From Zizania palustris (lineage: Eukaryota > Streptophyta > Magnoliopsida > Poales > Poaceae): DNA of 64,000 bases. Of the stretch, positions 34,945 to 47,824 are shown in pieces (position 1 is the first letter of the stretch; every line of letters starts with the position of its first letter). The notes below the pieces were generated by a model. That model did no database searches. It was given only the letters and a program-made list of their open reading frames with translations, and was not told where the DNA came from. The stretch covers positions 65,413,144 through 65,477,143 of the forward strand of contig JAAALK010000287.1 of the NCBI GenBank assembly GCA_019279435.1, in the 5' to 3' direction. A program made the position numbers and the translations under genes.

Positions 34945-36720
34945 TCAACCCGGAGCGTGCGCCTGCCCACCGTTACTGGCTTCGGCCGTGAGATAAAACA
35001 TCGGCTTCTCCAATACATAAAATTTTCCTCTCCTGACTTGGTAGCCAGATGCTTGCTGAGCCAAATCATAGGGGACTGAATTGGCTTCTCTTGACACATG
35101 AGATATTTTGAAATCATGAAAAGTAGCAACTATGTCTAGACATTTGTCCAAGTAACTATTCAGCAAGCCATTAAAACATTGAGCATCCTTAGCTACTTGT
35201 TGTACTACTAATAACGAATCACCATATGCATGAACATGTCTAGCACCTACAGATTCTAGCAATTCAAGACCAAGCAATAAGGCTTCATATTCGGCTTGGT
35301 TGTTAGTGGAAGAAAATTCTAATCGGGCCGAAGTTTCAAAGTGTATCCCATTAGGTGATATGAGAACCACTCCAACGCCTTGGCCACTCTTGCAAGCCGG
35401 ACCATCAAAATAAAGTTTCCATGGTACTACCTCAACTAAAGCAATAGAATCACTCCAGCAAACATCTATGTGATGATCAACTATAAAGTTGGCTATGACT
35501 TGGCCTTTCATCGCTCTCAGGGGTTCGTAGGCCAAATCGTAATCAATCAGCACGTAAGCCCATTTTCCGATTCTCCCACTTAGAATCAGCTTATGTAACA
35601 TGTGTCTTATTACATCAGTTTGGCAAACGACAACACATGTAGTGGGGAGAAGATAATGGCGCAATTTGGTGCATGCGTAGTAAAGTGATAAGCATATTCA
35701 TTCCACAAATGCGTACCTGGTTTCGGCGTCCAGCAGGCGGCGGCTCAAGAATGTGATGATGTACTCCTTCCCTTCTAACTCCTGGGTTAGCACGGCCCCA
35801 ATCACACCATCTTCGGTAGCAATGTAAAGCCGAAACGAAATCCCGGCCTTGGGTGCTCTCACCACAGGCGATGATGATAAGCACTCCTTGATTTTCTCAA
35901 AAGAACTTTGCTGGCTTGTCCCCCAAGTGAACTCGGCTTCGTTTTTTAGCCGGAGTATGGAGACAAAGGCATCAATCTTGTCGGATAAGTTGGATATAAA
36001 GCGACGCAAATAGTTCAACTTGCCTAGCAACTTTTGCACATCCCTTTGCATGTTAGCGCTGCAATGTTTCTAATCTTCTCAAGTCTCTTAGGATCAATTT
36101 CGATGCCTCTCTCATGAATCATGAAACCTAAGAACTTACCCGCCGACTCACCAAAAGCACACTTGAGTGGGTTCATTTTCAACCCATACTGCCGCATCCT
36201 ATCGAAAGCAACCGTCAAATTGGCTAAATGGTTTCCCATAACGTCCGATATGACTACGACATCATCGATGTAAACTTCTAGCATAACTCCTAACAAGTCA
36301 TGAAAGATTAGGTTAATAGCGCGCTGATATGTGGCGCCGGCATTTTTCAAACCAAAAGTCATGATGACCCACTCGAATAAACCGACAAAACCAGGGCATC
36401 GAAAGGCATTCTTGTAGACGTCCTCTTCGGCCATAAAGATTTGATTATAACCAGCATTGCCATCAAGAAAACTTAGTACCTTGTGTCCTCAAGCATCATT
36501 GATCAGCATGTCGGCTATCGGCATTGGATACTCGTCCTTTGGAGTGGCTCTGTTCAGATCCCTGAAATCAATGCATACTCGTATCTTGCCGCTCCCTTTC
36601 TTCTCTACAGGCACAATGTTAGCAACCCATTCCGCATACCTGCACGACCTGATAAATTCAGCCTTGAGTAGTCACTCCACTTCTTCTTTAACTCGGTCAT
36701 AGACGATCGAGTTAAAGCGG
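34945..36720 (-). pseudogene. pol: Gypsy RT and RNase H of the nested element
   Basis: RT: 36720-36460 (palm start, RVCIDF region), 36434-36024 (FRCPGFVGLFEWVIMTFGLK, VYIDDVVV intact) and 36051-35698 (connection). RNase H: 35664-34945 with the acidic residues in YFDGPACKSG, NNQAEYEALLLG and YGDSLLVV. A TGA stop lies in DA*GHK near 36490, and frameshifts separate the RT blocks near 36040 and 35690. The RT catalytic box and RNase H residues survive, unlike in element B. Confidence 0.85.
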
Positions 36721-37080
36721 CGGGGAGGCTGCTTATAAGGCTTAAACCCGGACTTGATGGGCAGCCGATGCTCCACGAGTTCGCGGCTTAGCCCTGGCAT
36801 CTCGCTATACTCCCATGCGAAACAATCAACATACGAACGAAGTAACTTTATTACTTCAGCCTTTAATCGGGCTCCAAATGTTGGTTTACAAAAGTTGGCC
36901 TTGGGATGCTACCATCACCTATGTCGACCTCATCCAAGGGATCAGCCGACGCAAAACCGTGTCCTAATTTTTCTACTTCGCTAAAGTCCTCGATGGCTTC
37001 GGCAATACCGTCCTTATTATACCGATACTACTCCACGCGAGACTTTAGCCAATCTAGATTATTCTTGCTAGACATGACTA

Positions 37081-37947
37081 TTAATACAAAAATAGCTGTG
37101 CTACTCCAGCCGGCTTTACAGACACTGGTACAAACCATCCTCCGGATACGCTAACAAAATCGTAATCCGAAAGATCTCTTCCTGACAGACACTCTACTTT
37201 GTTATGGACGGCATCGACTAATACATCGGCCAATGCTACTTGGGCCGAAGTATCCGTGGGGATGACTTCTACCTCATCGTTGTCCCACTGTATCAGGCAG
37301 TGGTGTAGAGTAGAAGGGATGCAATAGTTCGTGTGAATCCAGTCGCGCCCGAGTAGCACGCTATAGTTACCTTGTACGTCGACGACGAAAAACGATGTTG
37401 GCAATGTCTTGTTACCCACCGTCGACTCCATAGAGAGTACTCCCTTGGCCTCGGAGCTCTCGCCAATGAAGTCATTGAGCATCAGGTTGGTCTTCTTTAG
37501 GTCATCCTCATCCCTGCCAAGTTTCTTCAACAACGAATAAGGCATTAAGTTAACAGTGGCGCCGCCGTCGATGAGCATTCGGGAAAATGGCTTCCCATCG
37601 ATGTGACCTCTGACATAGAGGGGTTTTAGATGGCGAGCTGAGTCCTCGGGCTTCTCGAAGATGGCATTGCGCGGGTCGAGGTTCAATTGAGCAACCTCGG
37701 CCTCATCCTGCGGTAGGGCGAACTCGGTAGGTAACGTGACGATGTTGATATCCATCACCTGGGATGCGGGCCCTTCGGAGATGGGCGAGTAATCGTCATC
37801 GAGCATGTCATCATCATCGTCGCTCGGACTAGGAGCTGGGTTGTTTATCTCAACCGGCTTCTCCCTCCATACCTGCTTTGTAGCTAGCCGAGGGCGGATC
37901 TCTTCGAAGATAGCATCACGCTCGGCCTCATCTTTCTTCTCGCGCAT
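37081..37947 (-). pseudogene. pol: Gypsy protease region of the nested element
   Basis: 288 open residues: the gag/protease linker, then the aspartic protease with active site LIDGGATVNLM near 37570 and YSVLLGRDWIH, then WDNDEVEVIPTDTSAQVALA. It ends at a stop at 37081. It is in a different frame from the gag block that overlaps it near 37900. Confidence 0.85.
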
Positions 37948-40944
37948 CTCCTATGCTTGCAGTCTTTGCAAGCGTCTCTTCTGTGATTTGGACATGCCTG
38001 GAGGTCCCAAGATGGCTGAGGCTTGGTGCCGGGTGCTATTGTTCGACTCCCATTAATTCTGGCCGAAGTGGCACTGCACCCTTCGGCCCTGTGCACCTTG
38101 TGTTCGGAGGGGGCTTCGCTGCGAACCCCGTCGGATGGACCAGCCTCGTTCGGCCGACCGAACCAAGCTTCGGCGCAGAGCTCAGCCGAAGAATGAGACT
38201 TACCGCCGTCAGACCTCGGTGACAAAGTCTTTGGGATTGGGACTTCCTGAGACCCAACTCTGATGGTTATGGCTTTGGACTCCCTGACTTCGGCCTCCAC
38301 GTGCTCGCACCCTTCGTCTTCGCTCTGCATGGTCCGATTCGGAGGCACCACGGACAGTCTGTGGACAATGCCCCCCTCCGCTGCATTTGTTTGCCCCTGC
38401 CATCCATAGTACTCCGAAGGAAAACAAGGCATAGTGTTAGGTTGCGGAGGATACCCCGGCCTAGATATGTACGGAGCCCACAGGGTCCCTGCCTAGTCAT
38501 ACGGCGAAGACATCGGCGGCTCTAGTGGCCTCGGCCACTGTGGGCCAAACCCGTTACCCAGAAGAGGGTTCGGCAGAGTTGATGGCACCTCGGACCACAC
38601 CAGTGAAGGGTCCTGGCAGGCCGGGGGCACGTTCGGCCAGTTCGGGCCGAAGCCTCCCATCGGAGAGGTCCAACACGGTGTGGGGTCCGGCCATTGGGGG
38701 CCAAAGTTGTTGTATATGGGACCCGACCACTGGGGCTCGAAGTTGTTGTATGGGGGGTTCGACCATTTTGGCTCGGAACCACCGTGCGGAGCATCAGGCC
38801 ACCGTGGCTCGAAGCCTTCATGCGGAGGGTTCGCCTGCTTCGGTCCGAAGCCACCCTTCGAGGGTCTTGGACCCTTCGGCTGTTTTGGCTTAGCGCGTGG
38901 ACCTGCTTCCTTGGCCCTCCTCTGATGCTTGTTCAACAGCATGTTATATGTTACCTTCGTCCTCTTGCGAGCTTTAGCCGAAGGGGTATCAATGTTCTGT
39001 TTCCACACTCCTACCTCGGGTTTCTTTGGCACGAGTGTGCGAGTGCGTGGTTCTCCAACAATTACATCTTTCCCTTTAGCCGACTCGGCCTGTTCTGGCC
39101 GAATCAACACCTTCTTTTCGCCGAGGTCGACGGCGTTGACTGGAAAAGGATCTTTATCCAGCTTCATCTTCGGATCATGGTCTATCTTCAATCATCCTTC
39201 TTCTATGGCCGATTGTATCTGCCGTCGAAAAACATTGCAATCATTAGTATTATGCGAATGTGAATCGTGCCACTTACAGTATGGATGCTTCGTTAACTCA
39301 TCGGCAGGTGGAATGACTTGACCCTTAGGTAACCTAAGAAGCTGGCTTTTTAAGAGAAAATCAAATATTTTATCACATTTAGTTATATCAAACGAGTACT
39401 TGACCTCACTAAGCCGATTCTTTGTGGGGGTGGTCGTAACTCAGAGCAGGTGACATGTTTATTTTTACCATTCCAAACCCATTCGACCACGTACATGTCG
39501 GTCGAATCCTCCTCCTCTGACTCCTCCTCATCAGAGCGTTCCATGATGTGGATTTCGGCCCTAGGCTTGCTAAACGTCTTAATAAACTTTTTATCCTTGG
39601 TTCGGCCTTCCTAGACCAAAGCCTGCTGCAAAACTTGGCTAACTTCTAAAAAGTTTTGGTTATCTAACCTCTCTTTAATTTTGGAACGCAACCCGTTAAA
39701 AGCCAATTCCGCCAAGTCCCTTTCCAAAATATTAAGGCTAAAACATCGGTTCCTAGTATCCCTAAAACGCTTGATATACTCAGAGGCGCTCTCGTTAGAT
39801 TTCTGCTTAACCGATGTCAAATGCGAAAGCCTGAGTTCTATCTCACCTGTGTAGAAATAATCATGGAATTTCTGCTCTAAATCATCCCACGTTTGGATGG
39901 AATTTGGCGGGAGTGCCGAAAACCAAGTGAAAGTTGTGCCGGATAGCGAGAGAGAAAATAGTCTAACCTTTAGAGCATCTATCCCGCTAACTTCTCCGCA
40001 CTGTGCCAAAAATTGACTAACGTGCTCTAGTGTAGTCTTGCTACCCTCGCCATCGAATTTAGTGAATTAGGGATTCTATAGCCGCGGGGGTAGGGTACTG
40101 TATCAAGGTGGTCAGGGTATGGTTTATGGTAAACCCTAACCCGTCCCTTGGGCACGAAGCCAGCACACTCCCTAAATAGTGCGTGGACCCGCTACTCTAT
40201 TTCATCTTGGTATGTTGCTTGTGTGCGCCTTTCATGCGAGGGCACGACACACGGTGGGATATCGGCGTGTTGGCCATGGGCCTCTTCCCTACGCACTATT
40301 TGTATGATGTGTTCGTGTTCGGGTGCCTGCGTGTGTGGTGCGGGTAGTGCGGGCACCGGCGCAGGTGGTGGTGTGTGGTATGCAGTGTTAGTTTGACCGT
40401 AGGTATAATGATTGGTCTCGGCCATAAGTGATGAGGCTAGAGATATGATTGCGCCGGTACTGTCATTAGTCCTACCGTTTACGTGGTTTGTCGGTGGTGC
40501 ACTAGCAATGGGAACCGGGGGCATGTCCTCAGTAAAGCCGAACCTCCTAAGAGTTGCCTCTACCTAGGAGCTGACTGCCGAATCTATACGGTTGGCTAGC
40601 GAAGCGCTAATGGCTTGATCTACTGATGCGGCTATTTTCTGCTCAATTTCTAAAGAAGATAAATGAGGCGATACAGGTGTTACCTGGACCTGAGGGAGGT
40701 CGGGGGTGACGATGTCACGCTTGGTGAAGCCCGCACGTGTCTTGACGTAGCCCCCAAGCATCATGTCTTGGAGTGCCTTTAACTTTGCCTCGATCTTTGC
40801 TCGGTCTTCTGCGTGGATATCTTCAAGTGTAGGTGACAATATGTTGCGGTTGTCGATATTCGCGCCTCCTATTGCGTCCATCGACGGTGTAGACGTAGTA
40901 GTCGATGTAGATGTACCGGTGGCTGATGTAGACGTACTCATCAT
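37884..40944 (-). pseudogene. gag: Gypsy gag of the nested element (broken)
   Basis: The probable start is the Met of MSTSTSATG at about 40942, just left of the primer site. Blocks: 40992-40564 (serine/threonine-rich N-terminus, then DMMLGGYVKTRAGFTKRDIV), 40009-39611 (gag core, LEQKFHDYFYTGEIELRLS, RFRDTRNRCF), 39191-38493 (VLIRPEQAESAKGKDVIVGE, then proline/glycine repeats such as FEPQWSGPIYNNFGPQWPDP) and 38432-37884 (VGSQEVPIPKT). Stops or shifts lie near 40560, 40080, 39600 and 38490. The repeats of about 12 residues at 38560-38850 may bind nucleic acid, but that is a guess. Confidence 0.8.
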
Positions 40945-40959
40945 GTTGGCGTAGCCTTT

Positions 40960-40976
40960 CCCCAGCGGAGTCACCA
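40960..40976 (-). promoter_or_regulatory. Primer-binding site of the nested Gypsy element
   Basis: On the minus strand tggtgactccgctgggg lies 7 bp after the 5' LTR end. It is not the initiator-Met type. I do not assign the tRNA. Confidence 0.65.
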
Positions 40977-40983
40977 AAAAGTG

Positions 40984-42264
40984 TGTTGACACGGAAAGTG
41001 CCCCCGCACTTGGGTCAGTTCAACGATCCAAAAGTGCACGGATAGTTAGGGACAAACCTAAGCGTGACGTGGTACCGACGTCACGTTCCGACTACCCTTA
41101 ATAGTGATAAGGGGGTGGAGTCACTAGGCAACCAGATTACACAAAATAATCCAATTAGCCGAAAGAAATAAATTAAACAGAATAAAATCAGCGAACCAGT
41201 CGGAACCCATCTGGTTCGAAGTCCAGTGCAAAGGGGTCACCGAAGTGTACCTTCGGCGTTTGGTGCGAAGTGCTTCGCCGAAGGGTGCTTCGGCGTTCGG
41301 ACCGATCCGGCCGAAGATGGACTCCGAATGGATCTGGACGCAGCGATCACCTCTAGACAGCGGGGTTCAGCGTGAGATCTCCGATACAGCAAACTACAGA
41401 ATAATGACTCGAGGGCCACGCGCGGGCGTGACTTCGTCCGGTGCGAAGTATGGTCGTGGCGAAGCCTGTTGCAACGAAGTATGCTGGCAAAAACTGTTGT
41501 CGAAGACTGCGGTCCCACCGAAGGGTCTCCTGGGGACCTCCGAAACTGATCTCTCAGCTCCGGACACCTCCGACGATGTAGCTCCGAACGTGCGAACCTG
41601 CAACAGAGAGAATTCGAAGTACTAATTCGGTCTGAGGACCGAATTTTGCTAAGTGTTGCACTAGTAGCGAAGGTAGCAATCTGTTACACAGATTAGCGGA
41701 TACTTCACAAGTGAAGTAACAAGGCGATAGCAATCTATTACGTAAATAAACGGATACTTCACAAGCGAAGTAACAAGGATTACCACTGTTCCGTAGTGGC
41801 CGGCGGAGGGCTTCTAGGCAAACCCACGAAGAGGTACAGGAAAATAAAGGTAAAGTAAATACGATCAAAGCATGGGGCTTTGGTTTGGTTTGAGTTGGGG
41901 GGTCTCTACGCCGGCTTGGCCTCTCTTTTTATAGGGGCTTAATTCCTAATCTAATCTGCTATTAATCCGGCCAGATAGAGATAAAGATTGAGCTGGAAAC
42001 GCATACAATTCTACCTCTGCCGAAGTGGGCTTCGGCCAGGCCCATCGAGGACTGCTCCTCGGGCCGAAGCTTCGGCAGCGTGGGCCTTCGAAGGCTTCCC
42101 GGCCGAAGCCCATGGGCTAGCTAGAGGCTTTTGGAGCCCATAGCCCAATGGACTTCAGCCCTGTAAGGCTTCGGACAGACCCTGGACATGTGCATTTTCG
42201 GCCTAAATCACCAAAATTGATATTTTGACAACCTAACCATTAATGCCATTTTTTACTATCAACA
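40984..42264 (-). repeat. 5' LTR of the nested Gypsy element
   Basis: 1281 bp, pairing with 32031-33314, flanked on the right by the target duplication agtgt and Copia integrase codons. Confidence 0.93.
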
Positions 42265-43953
42265 AGTGTAACCTAGAAAGATCCCGTCAGAAGAGCGCGA
42301 CTCAAATTTATCCAAATTTCCACATTTTAGGATAAAGCAACGACAACCAAAAACTCGAAGATGAGTAACTTTGGGATGTCTCCCAAAACGCAACTCATAA
42401 GAAGTCAAGTTTAAAATTGAGCGCAAAAAGATTCGGTTTGAGATGTAACATGCAGTGTTCATGGCCTCAGCCCAGAATTTTCTAGGAGTCCCGTGCTCAT
42501 CGAGCATCGTCCTATCCATCTCAACCAAAGTTTGGTTCTTTCTCTCAACAACACCGTTCTGTTGAGGAACCCGCGGAGCAGAGAATTGATGTTCTATGCC
42601 ATGCTCCATGCAAAAGTCAACAAAGAGACTGTTCTTGAACTCACTGCCATTATCACTTCGAATGAATTTCAATGCACCAGGGAGTTCAGTGAAAAGTCTC
42701 AAAGCCAAGCTCCAAAAGTGTGATAACACTTCATCCTTGCTGGCAAGAAAGAAGACCCAAGAATAGCGAGAGAAATCGTCGACAATGACTAACACATACC
42801 ACTTGCCACCTAAAGAACTAACCTGAGAAGGACCTACAGTGTCCATGTGGAGAAGTTCTTCGGGTTGTTCAGTCATCACCGTGGTGACTGGCAAGTGCGA
42901 AGCGGCAATCATTTTTCCATGTCGACGTAGAGCGCAAACTAAATTCTTCTCTAACTTGAGCTTGGGCAATCCTCGGATCAGACCTAGGGCACTCAGACGA
43001 GCGAGCAACTCAAAGCTCATATGCCCTAGTGTCCTATGCCACTTCCAATGCTCAAAAGTCGAATGTGCAACAAGACAATGAGAAGAATCAAATGACTTAG
43101 AAAAATCAGCTTCAAAAACTCTCCCAACTCTAAATATCTCACAGACCACAACGCCATCAGAATTGAGTACTTGCGAAGTATCGCGATGGAATCGCACTTT
43201 GAAGCCCTCATCAAGCAATTGAGATACAGAAAGCAAATTGTATCCCAAATTTTCAACCAAAGCAACATCTTTGAGAGTGAAATTCGAGTTGATTCTTACC
43301 ACACCTTTACCTTTCACTCTACTCCTTCTATTGTTGCTGAAGGTGATATGTTCCTTTTGCTTGGTTGTGGTGAGGCTGGAGAACCATGCTGCATCTCCGG
43401 TCATGTGGCGCGAATAACTGGAGTCCATGATCCACGTGGCCTCCAAGCCTCGATCTAGCACCTACACATGATAAGAAAATCTCGACCGCTCAGTGCTGGG
43501 GTGAGTGAAAACATGATGAGGCATTCAGCACTAAGTGATACGAGTAGTAGGCACAGTAAAAATAGACCGTCTACGCACAGGATAATCAAAATGATGCAAA
43601 GTGCGAGGTCTACTTACATGCTGTGACCCAAATGCATGACGAGGTCTCCTAACATGTCGAGGCACAAAGCTACTCATACGAGATCTATCACCATACAGAT
43701 CATGGTGAACACCTCGAGGAGCAAAACCTCTCCGGGAAGTACGAGGAGCCTCGAAAACAGGGCGTGAGTAAAACTCAAACTCATGCATACCTCGAGAAGG
43801 GTAATGCATGTCCTGAAAACTCATTGCCTGAGAGCGTCGCTCATCCTTGATGCGACGAAAATAGAACTCAACCAAATGACCCGCCCGCTGACAATAGGAA
43901 CAATGAAACACTCTCCTAGGGGCACTCACATGGGTCATAGGAGCAATTCTCAC
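42265..43953 (-). pseudogene. pol: Copia protease and integrase
   Basis: The block 43461-42265 starts with the protease active site, which is damaged: WIMDSSYSRHMTG where DSGCSRHMTG is usual. Integrase follows: H-x4-H in HRTLGH, but the paired cysteines are damaged (CALRRHGKM, second Cys lost). The core has MDTVGP (Asp), IRSDNGSEF (Asp) and VERKNQTLVEM (Glu), all three present. It ends at GIFLGYT, where the Gypsy insertion cuts it. The block 43953-43531 is the Gag/Pol linker with a zinc knuckle CSYCQRAGHLVEFYF, last Cys replaced by Tyr. Stops near 43465 and 43530 separate them. Confidence 0.9.
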
Positions 43954-44019
43954 AGGCTCCTTGGGCTTCTGCTGTGTGGTTTTCTTGGGAGGAATTTTCT
44001 TGGCATGAGGAGTGATTTT

Positions 44020-45930
44020 CTATGGAGTCCGGGTAGGCTTTTTGGCCGATGGAGTGTCTAACAGGGCTCTTTCTCTCTCTAAGGTAATGGGTGAGGTAAA
44101 AACAGTTTTGTTCTTGCTATCTGAAGGAATCCTCTCAAAACCCAATCCTATAGCTAACCCTGCCCTGTCAGCACACATCTTGGTCTTGGCCAAGAGCAAG
44201 TCCATCCTACCCTTCCCCTCAGTGCATTTTTTAACCACAGAAAGAAGGTACTCATTTTCAGTCATGAGGTGCTCAGCTCGCTCTCTAACAGTGCCTAGCT
44301 GGTCCTTAAGGGTTATGCAAGTGTAACACACAGGTTGTACATCCTTAGAAATACCGGCCCTCTCCAATCTTGCCTCTAAATCCTGAACATGCTTATCACG
44401 TAAATTAATGCTCTCACGTAGTAAGGGGCAGTTCATGCATTCATTTATATCATGAGGACTAGAATCAACCATCAAGAGCTGCTTCAGTGCAGTCTCAAGC
44501 TCGAAAAGAGTTTGAGCATGCACAGAACGCAACTGAGCAAGCTCACCCATGACAACAGTGCAAGATTCACATTCAGCATCATTAACCCTAGACTTAAGCA
44601 TGGCATAATCAGTAGAAACATATTATAGCCTAAGTCTAAGCTCTTTTCTATCTCTAGTGGCTTGCACAAGTAATCTATCCTGACCAAGAACTACTTCATT
44701 CAGTTCATCTAATTTAATTGAAAGCTGGTCATAGGATAGAGGTACCTCAGATGAGTCAAGCTCATCGCCGTTGTGATCGCTGTCGGCCATGAAGCAAGGG
44801 CCGGTGAAATCTCGTCCCTTTTTGTCCTTCTTCTCCTCCTTCCTTGGAGACTCCTCCTCCTCCTCATCAGAGCTCGACTCCTCAGTTGAGGAAGTGTCGA
44901 TGTCGCTGAGAGCAGCAACAAACGCTCTGGAAGTGGCTTTGGCTACCCCCTTAGCCACCTTGCCGCGCTTGCCCTTCACAAAGAGTTTCCTCTCCTTTTT
45001 GTAGTATTTGGGGCGCTCACTCTCATCTCTCGTTTTGAGTTTAGGACAGTTATCCTTGATGTGAGAGGTGTCGCCACACTCAAAACAACCACTAAAACCA
45101 CCTCTCCTCTGATCTCGTCTCTCATGGTGAAAACGGGTGAACCTTCTAGCAATGAGAGCAACCTCTTCATCATCCAGAGTGTCCACCTGCTCCTTAGTGA
45201 TGGCGACCAGGGAGGACAAAGCAAAACCACCTGCAAGAACACAAGTGCTAGATGTGCTTGGTTCTGCAGTGGTGCCACGGCTAGTGCTAGAAACTAGTGC
45301 CAATGGCTGTGGCAAGGAGTTCCTGTGCACCGCAAGAAATGCCTTGGCAATCTCTGTGGACTTCAGCTTGCTGAAGAGCTCATCACAGGTCAATGTATCA
45401 TAACCTACGGACTCCTCAATGCTGGATATCTTTACTTCCCATATGCTACGATCAAGAGCATAGAGAAGCTTGATAGCCTTATCATTATCATTGTAAGCAT
45501 GCATCCTGTTGGACCGCAAATTACTCACTATCGCATCAAAGCGAGAAAACATGACATCTATAGATTCACCAGGCGCCTGCACAAACAACTAATACTATTG
45601 ATTGTACGTGCTTTGGTGCCTAGCCTTAATCTGTGTAGAGCCCTCATGAAAAATAGTGAGTGTAGTCCAAATCTCCCTAGCTGTCCTAAGGTGCTGCACC
45701 CTATCAAACTCACTCCGACTCAAACCAATGAATAGTATATTTCTAGCCTTCGAGTTGGCATTATATTGATCCTTCTCTGTTTGAGAGGTGCGAGCTTCAG
45801 GGATGGAGTATTGTGAGTCCACAATCTCCCAAATTGCATTTCCTTGGTTTAGCAAGTAAGTCTCCATGCGCACCTTCCAGTATGCAAAGTCCGTCCCATC
45901 GAACAGAGGTATTTTACTAACTCTGTCCAT
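44020..45930 (-). pseudogene. gag: Copia Gag
   Basis: It starts at the Met of MDRVSKIPLFDGTDFAYWKV (45930), a common SIRE-type Gag start, 51 bp left of the primer site. The UBN2-type gag core spans 45930-45200, with a frame break at about 45595. A CCHC zinc knuckle CFECGDTSHIKDNCPK is near 45070. A basic and acidic/serine-rich region follows (SSTEESSSDEEEEESP), then a coiled-coil-like tail to 44020 with a stop near 44602-44623. Its length, about 640 codons, is long for Copia and typical of the SIRE/Maximus group. Confidence 0.88.
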
Positions 45931-45980
45931 GTCGCCAACAGATCACAAAACCGGTTAAGGTCAACTGGTGATCTTAACCT

Positions 45981-45992
45981 GCTCTGATACCA
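45981..45992 (-). promoter_or_regulatory. Primer-binding site of the Copia element, initiator tRNA-Met
   Basis: tggtatcagagc on the minus strand, 2 bp after the 5' LTR end ggtccaaca. Perfect match to the usual initiator-Met site. Confidence 0.9.
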
Positions 45993-45994
45993 AT

Positions 45995-47824
45995 TGTTGG
46001 ACCAAAAAAGGTGACTAGAGGGGGGTGAATGGGAGCTTTTAAAATTTCAGACTAAAAATAGCCTTCTGTTTTAATTCTATCTTCTGCGGAACAGGCTTCG
46101 AACACACCCTTCGAAGTTCTGGATCGGAGGTATTTCACAGCTCCGAAACCAGGCTTCGTAAGGAGCAAAAGTTCGAACTCAAGAAGACTTCGCTCCACCC
46201 ACAACTCCGAAAACTCAACTCAGCTAAGTTAGTGCAGGCTCCGCATACTAGGTGCCTTCGAGCAGACTTCACCCTTCACAAGAGATGACTTTCCTTTGAG
46301 GACTTCGATCAGATACTCAGCGCTAGCAACTAGTACTAGGCTTCATACTTCGAAGGTCTAAACTTCACAGTGCACACTGAGCTAAGGACTTCGTCAAGAG
46401 AAGAAAACAGGCTTCGATTTAAGCAAGACATAGTGCTTCGCTAGTAATCAGAGAGAGCTAGCCTCAGTTTACACAGAGCGAACACATACTGAGGAAATCA
46501 CACTTCACAAGCACAGATCACTCACACACTTCTCCAAAAACACTCTAGTGCAATAAACTCAACACAGGAAGAAGTGAGGCACAAAGAGATCAAGACATGC
46601 AGTGCAAAGTAAGCATATAAGTTCAAACAGTAAATGAAAACAAAATCAAAGTTTCATTGCTTGAATAGGGAACACAAAATGAACTCACAGGATGAATACA
46701 CGAGAGTATGGCGGCTAGCACAGGAGCTCAAAAATGACTGCTCAAAAGTGTTACTGTTGCCTAGCTAGCCTCCACTATTTATAGGCATTATTCAGCCCTG
46801 TGAATAGACTACTTTACCCCTAGGGTTTACACTAGTTTTGTCTCATCAGAACAGGGGACTACAGTTGGTAGTCTACTTTATTTGGAGGCTTCTTTTGTCA
46901 ACTTCGCAGAGGAGACAACATCAGCTTTTGCAGAGCAGACACGGTCAGCCTTTGCAGTATTGGATTGTTCTGAAGCCCCCCTACGCACGCAAGGGGTGCG
47001 GTAGCTTCGATGAGAAGCCTTGAGCCTGACGGCCTTCGCTTCACCGAAGTCAGCCTCCGATATAGTGATGGTTTTGAGCTAAAGCCGTCAAAGCCCTTGA
47101 GCCTCCGCGCCATCACCTCCGGAGTGGACCACCACGGCTTCGCAGCTACTCCTAGCTCAAACTCCGTCAGCCTGTGTACCGAAGCCATGCATGGCCGAAG
47201 TACCTCAATTCAGACACACTCTGAAGCTCCATCTTCGGAGTACCACCCTTCAAAGTCCCTCGTTCGTCCAAGGTCTCCGCATGAAGCATTCCATGATCAC
47301 TTCGTCGTAGTGTCTCTCCCCAAGCACACTCCTCGACGAACCTCATCCAAACCATGCCTTTGATGCACCTTACTTCTTAGACCTCCGTTGGGTAATCCTT
47401 CGAATGCCTCCATCCGGAGCACACTTCGAACACCTTGCCTCATTACTAAGGACTTTGTCCACCAAACTCCGAAGTCACTCCTTCCGGAGTACCCTTTGAA
47501 GTGCCTCGCCTCCAAAGTCACCTATGCACCACAGACAAACAAACAAGTGTATCCAGTACCCCGGAGACCTCTCCGGGTAAATAACCTCCGGCGCACACTC
47601 CGGTGTACCGCCCAAAATACCGAACCCTTCGGTACAACCAAGTCAACATGTACTGTCGGACCCCTCCGACTAGCACACTCCGCTGCAACAACTGCAGCAA
47701 ACAGAACCCACCGAACCCTTCGATGAAACAACCTTCGAACCCCTTTGGAGGGACCCCTTCGAATTAGAGGATAAAATCTGTCAATCACTAATCACAGACT
47801 CCAAAACCAACCCTTGATTTCTCA
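45995..47824 (-). repeat. 5' LTR of the Copia element
   Basis: 1830 bp, pairing with 15855-17692. A TATA-like stretch tataaatag is at about 46779-46787 (minus strand). The target duplication aagtc follows at 47825-47829. Confidence 0.92.

Larger units (their letters stand above)
32031..42264 (-). mobile_element. Ty3/Gypsy element nested in the Copia element
   Basis: LTRs 32031-33314 and 40984-42264 with termini tgttgacac and tatcaaca. A perfect target duplication agtgt sits at 32026-32030 and 42265-42269. Gag (40944 leftward), protease (37947-37081), RT, RNase H and integrase (to 33400) run right to left. By eye the first 260 bp of the LTRs differ at about one base in ten, so it is older than the Tat element next door. 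RT and integrase style (RDLN-ATPKDEYPMPIADML, no chromodomain) suggests a Tat-like or related non-chromovirus lineage. It is the same family as elements A, B and C. Confidence 0.93.
15855..47824 (-). mobile_element. Copia element (SIRE/Maximus-like), split by two nested Gypsy insertions
   Basis: Two LTRs of 1838 and 1830 bp (15855-17692 and 45995-47824) with termini tgagaaa and ggtccaaca read on the minus strand. A perfect 5-bp target duplication aagtc flanks it (15850-15854 and 47825-47829). Coding sequence runs right to left: gag from 45930, protease/integrase to 42270, a 271-bp piece at 31760-32030, then RT/RNase H from 20469 to 18822. The gaps are filled exactly by two Gypsy elements with their own target duplications. 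Removing them gives about 10.4 kb, a normal Copia length. Gag style and RT sequence (MSREFEMSMIGELTFFLGLQ) resemble the maize Opie/SIRE group. Confidence 0.9.
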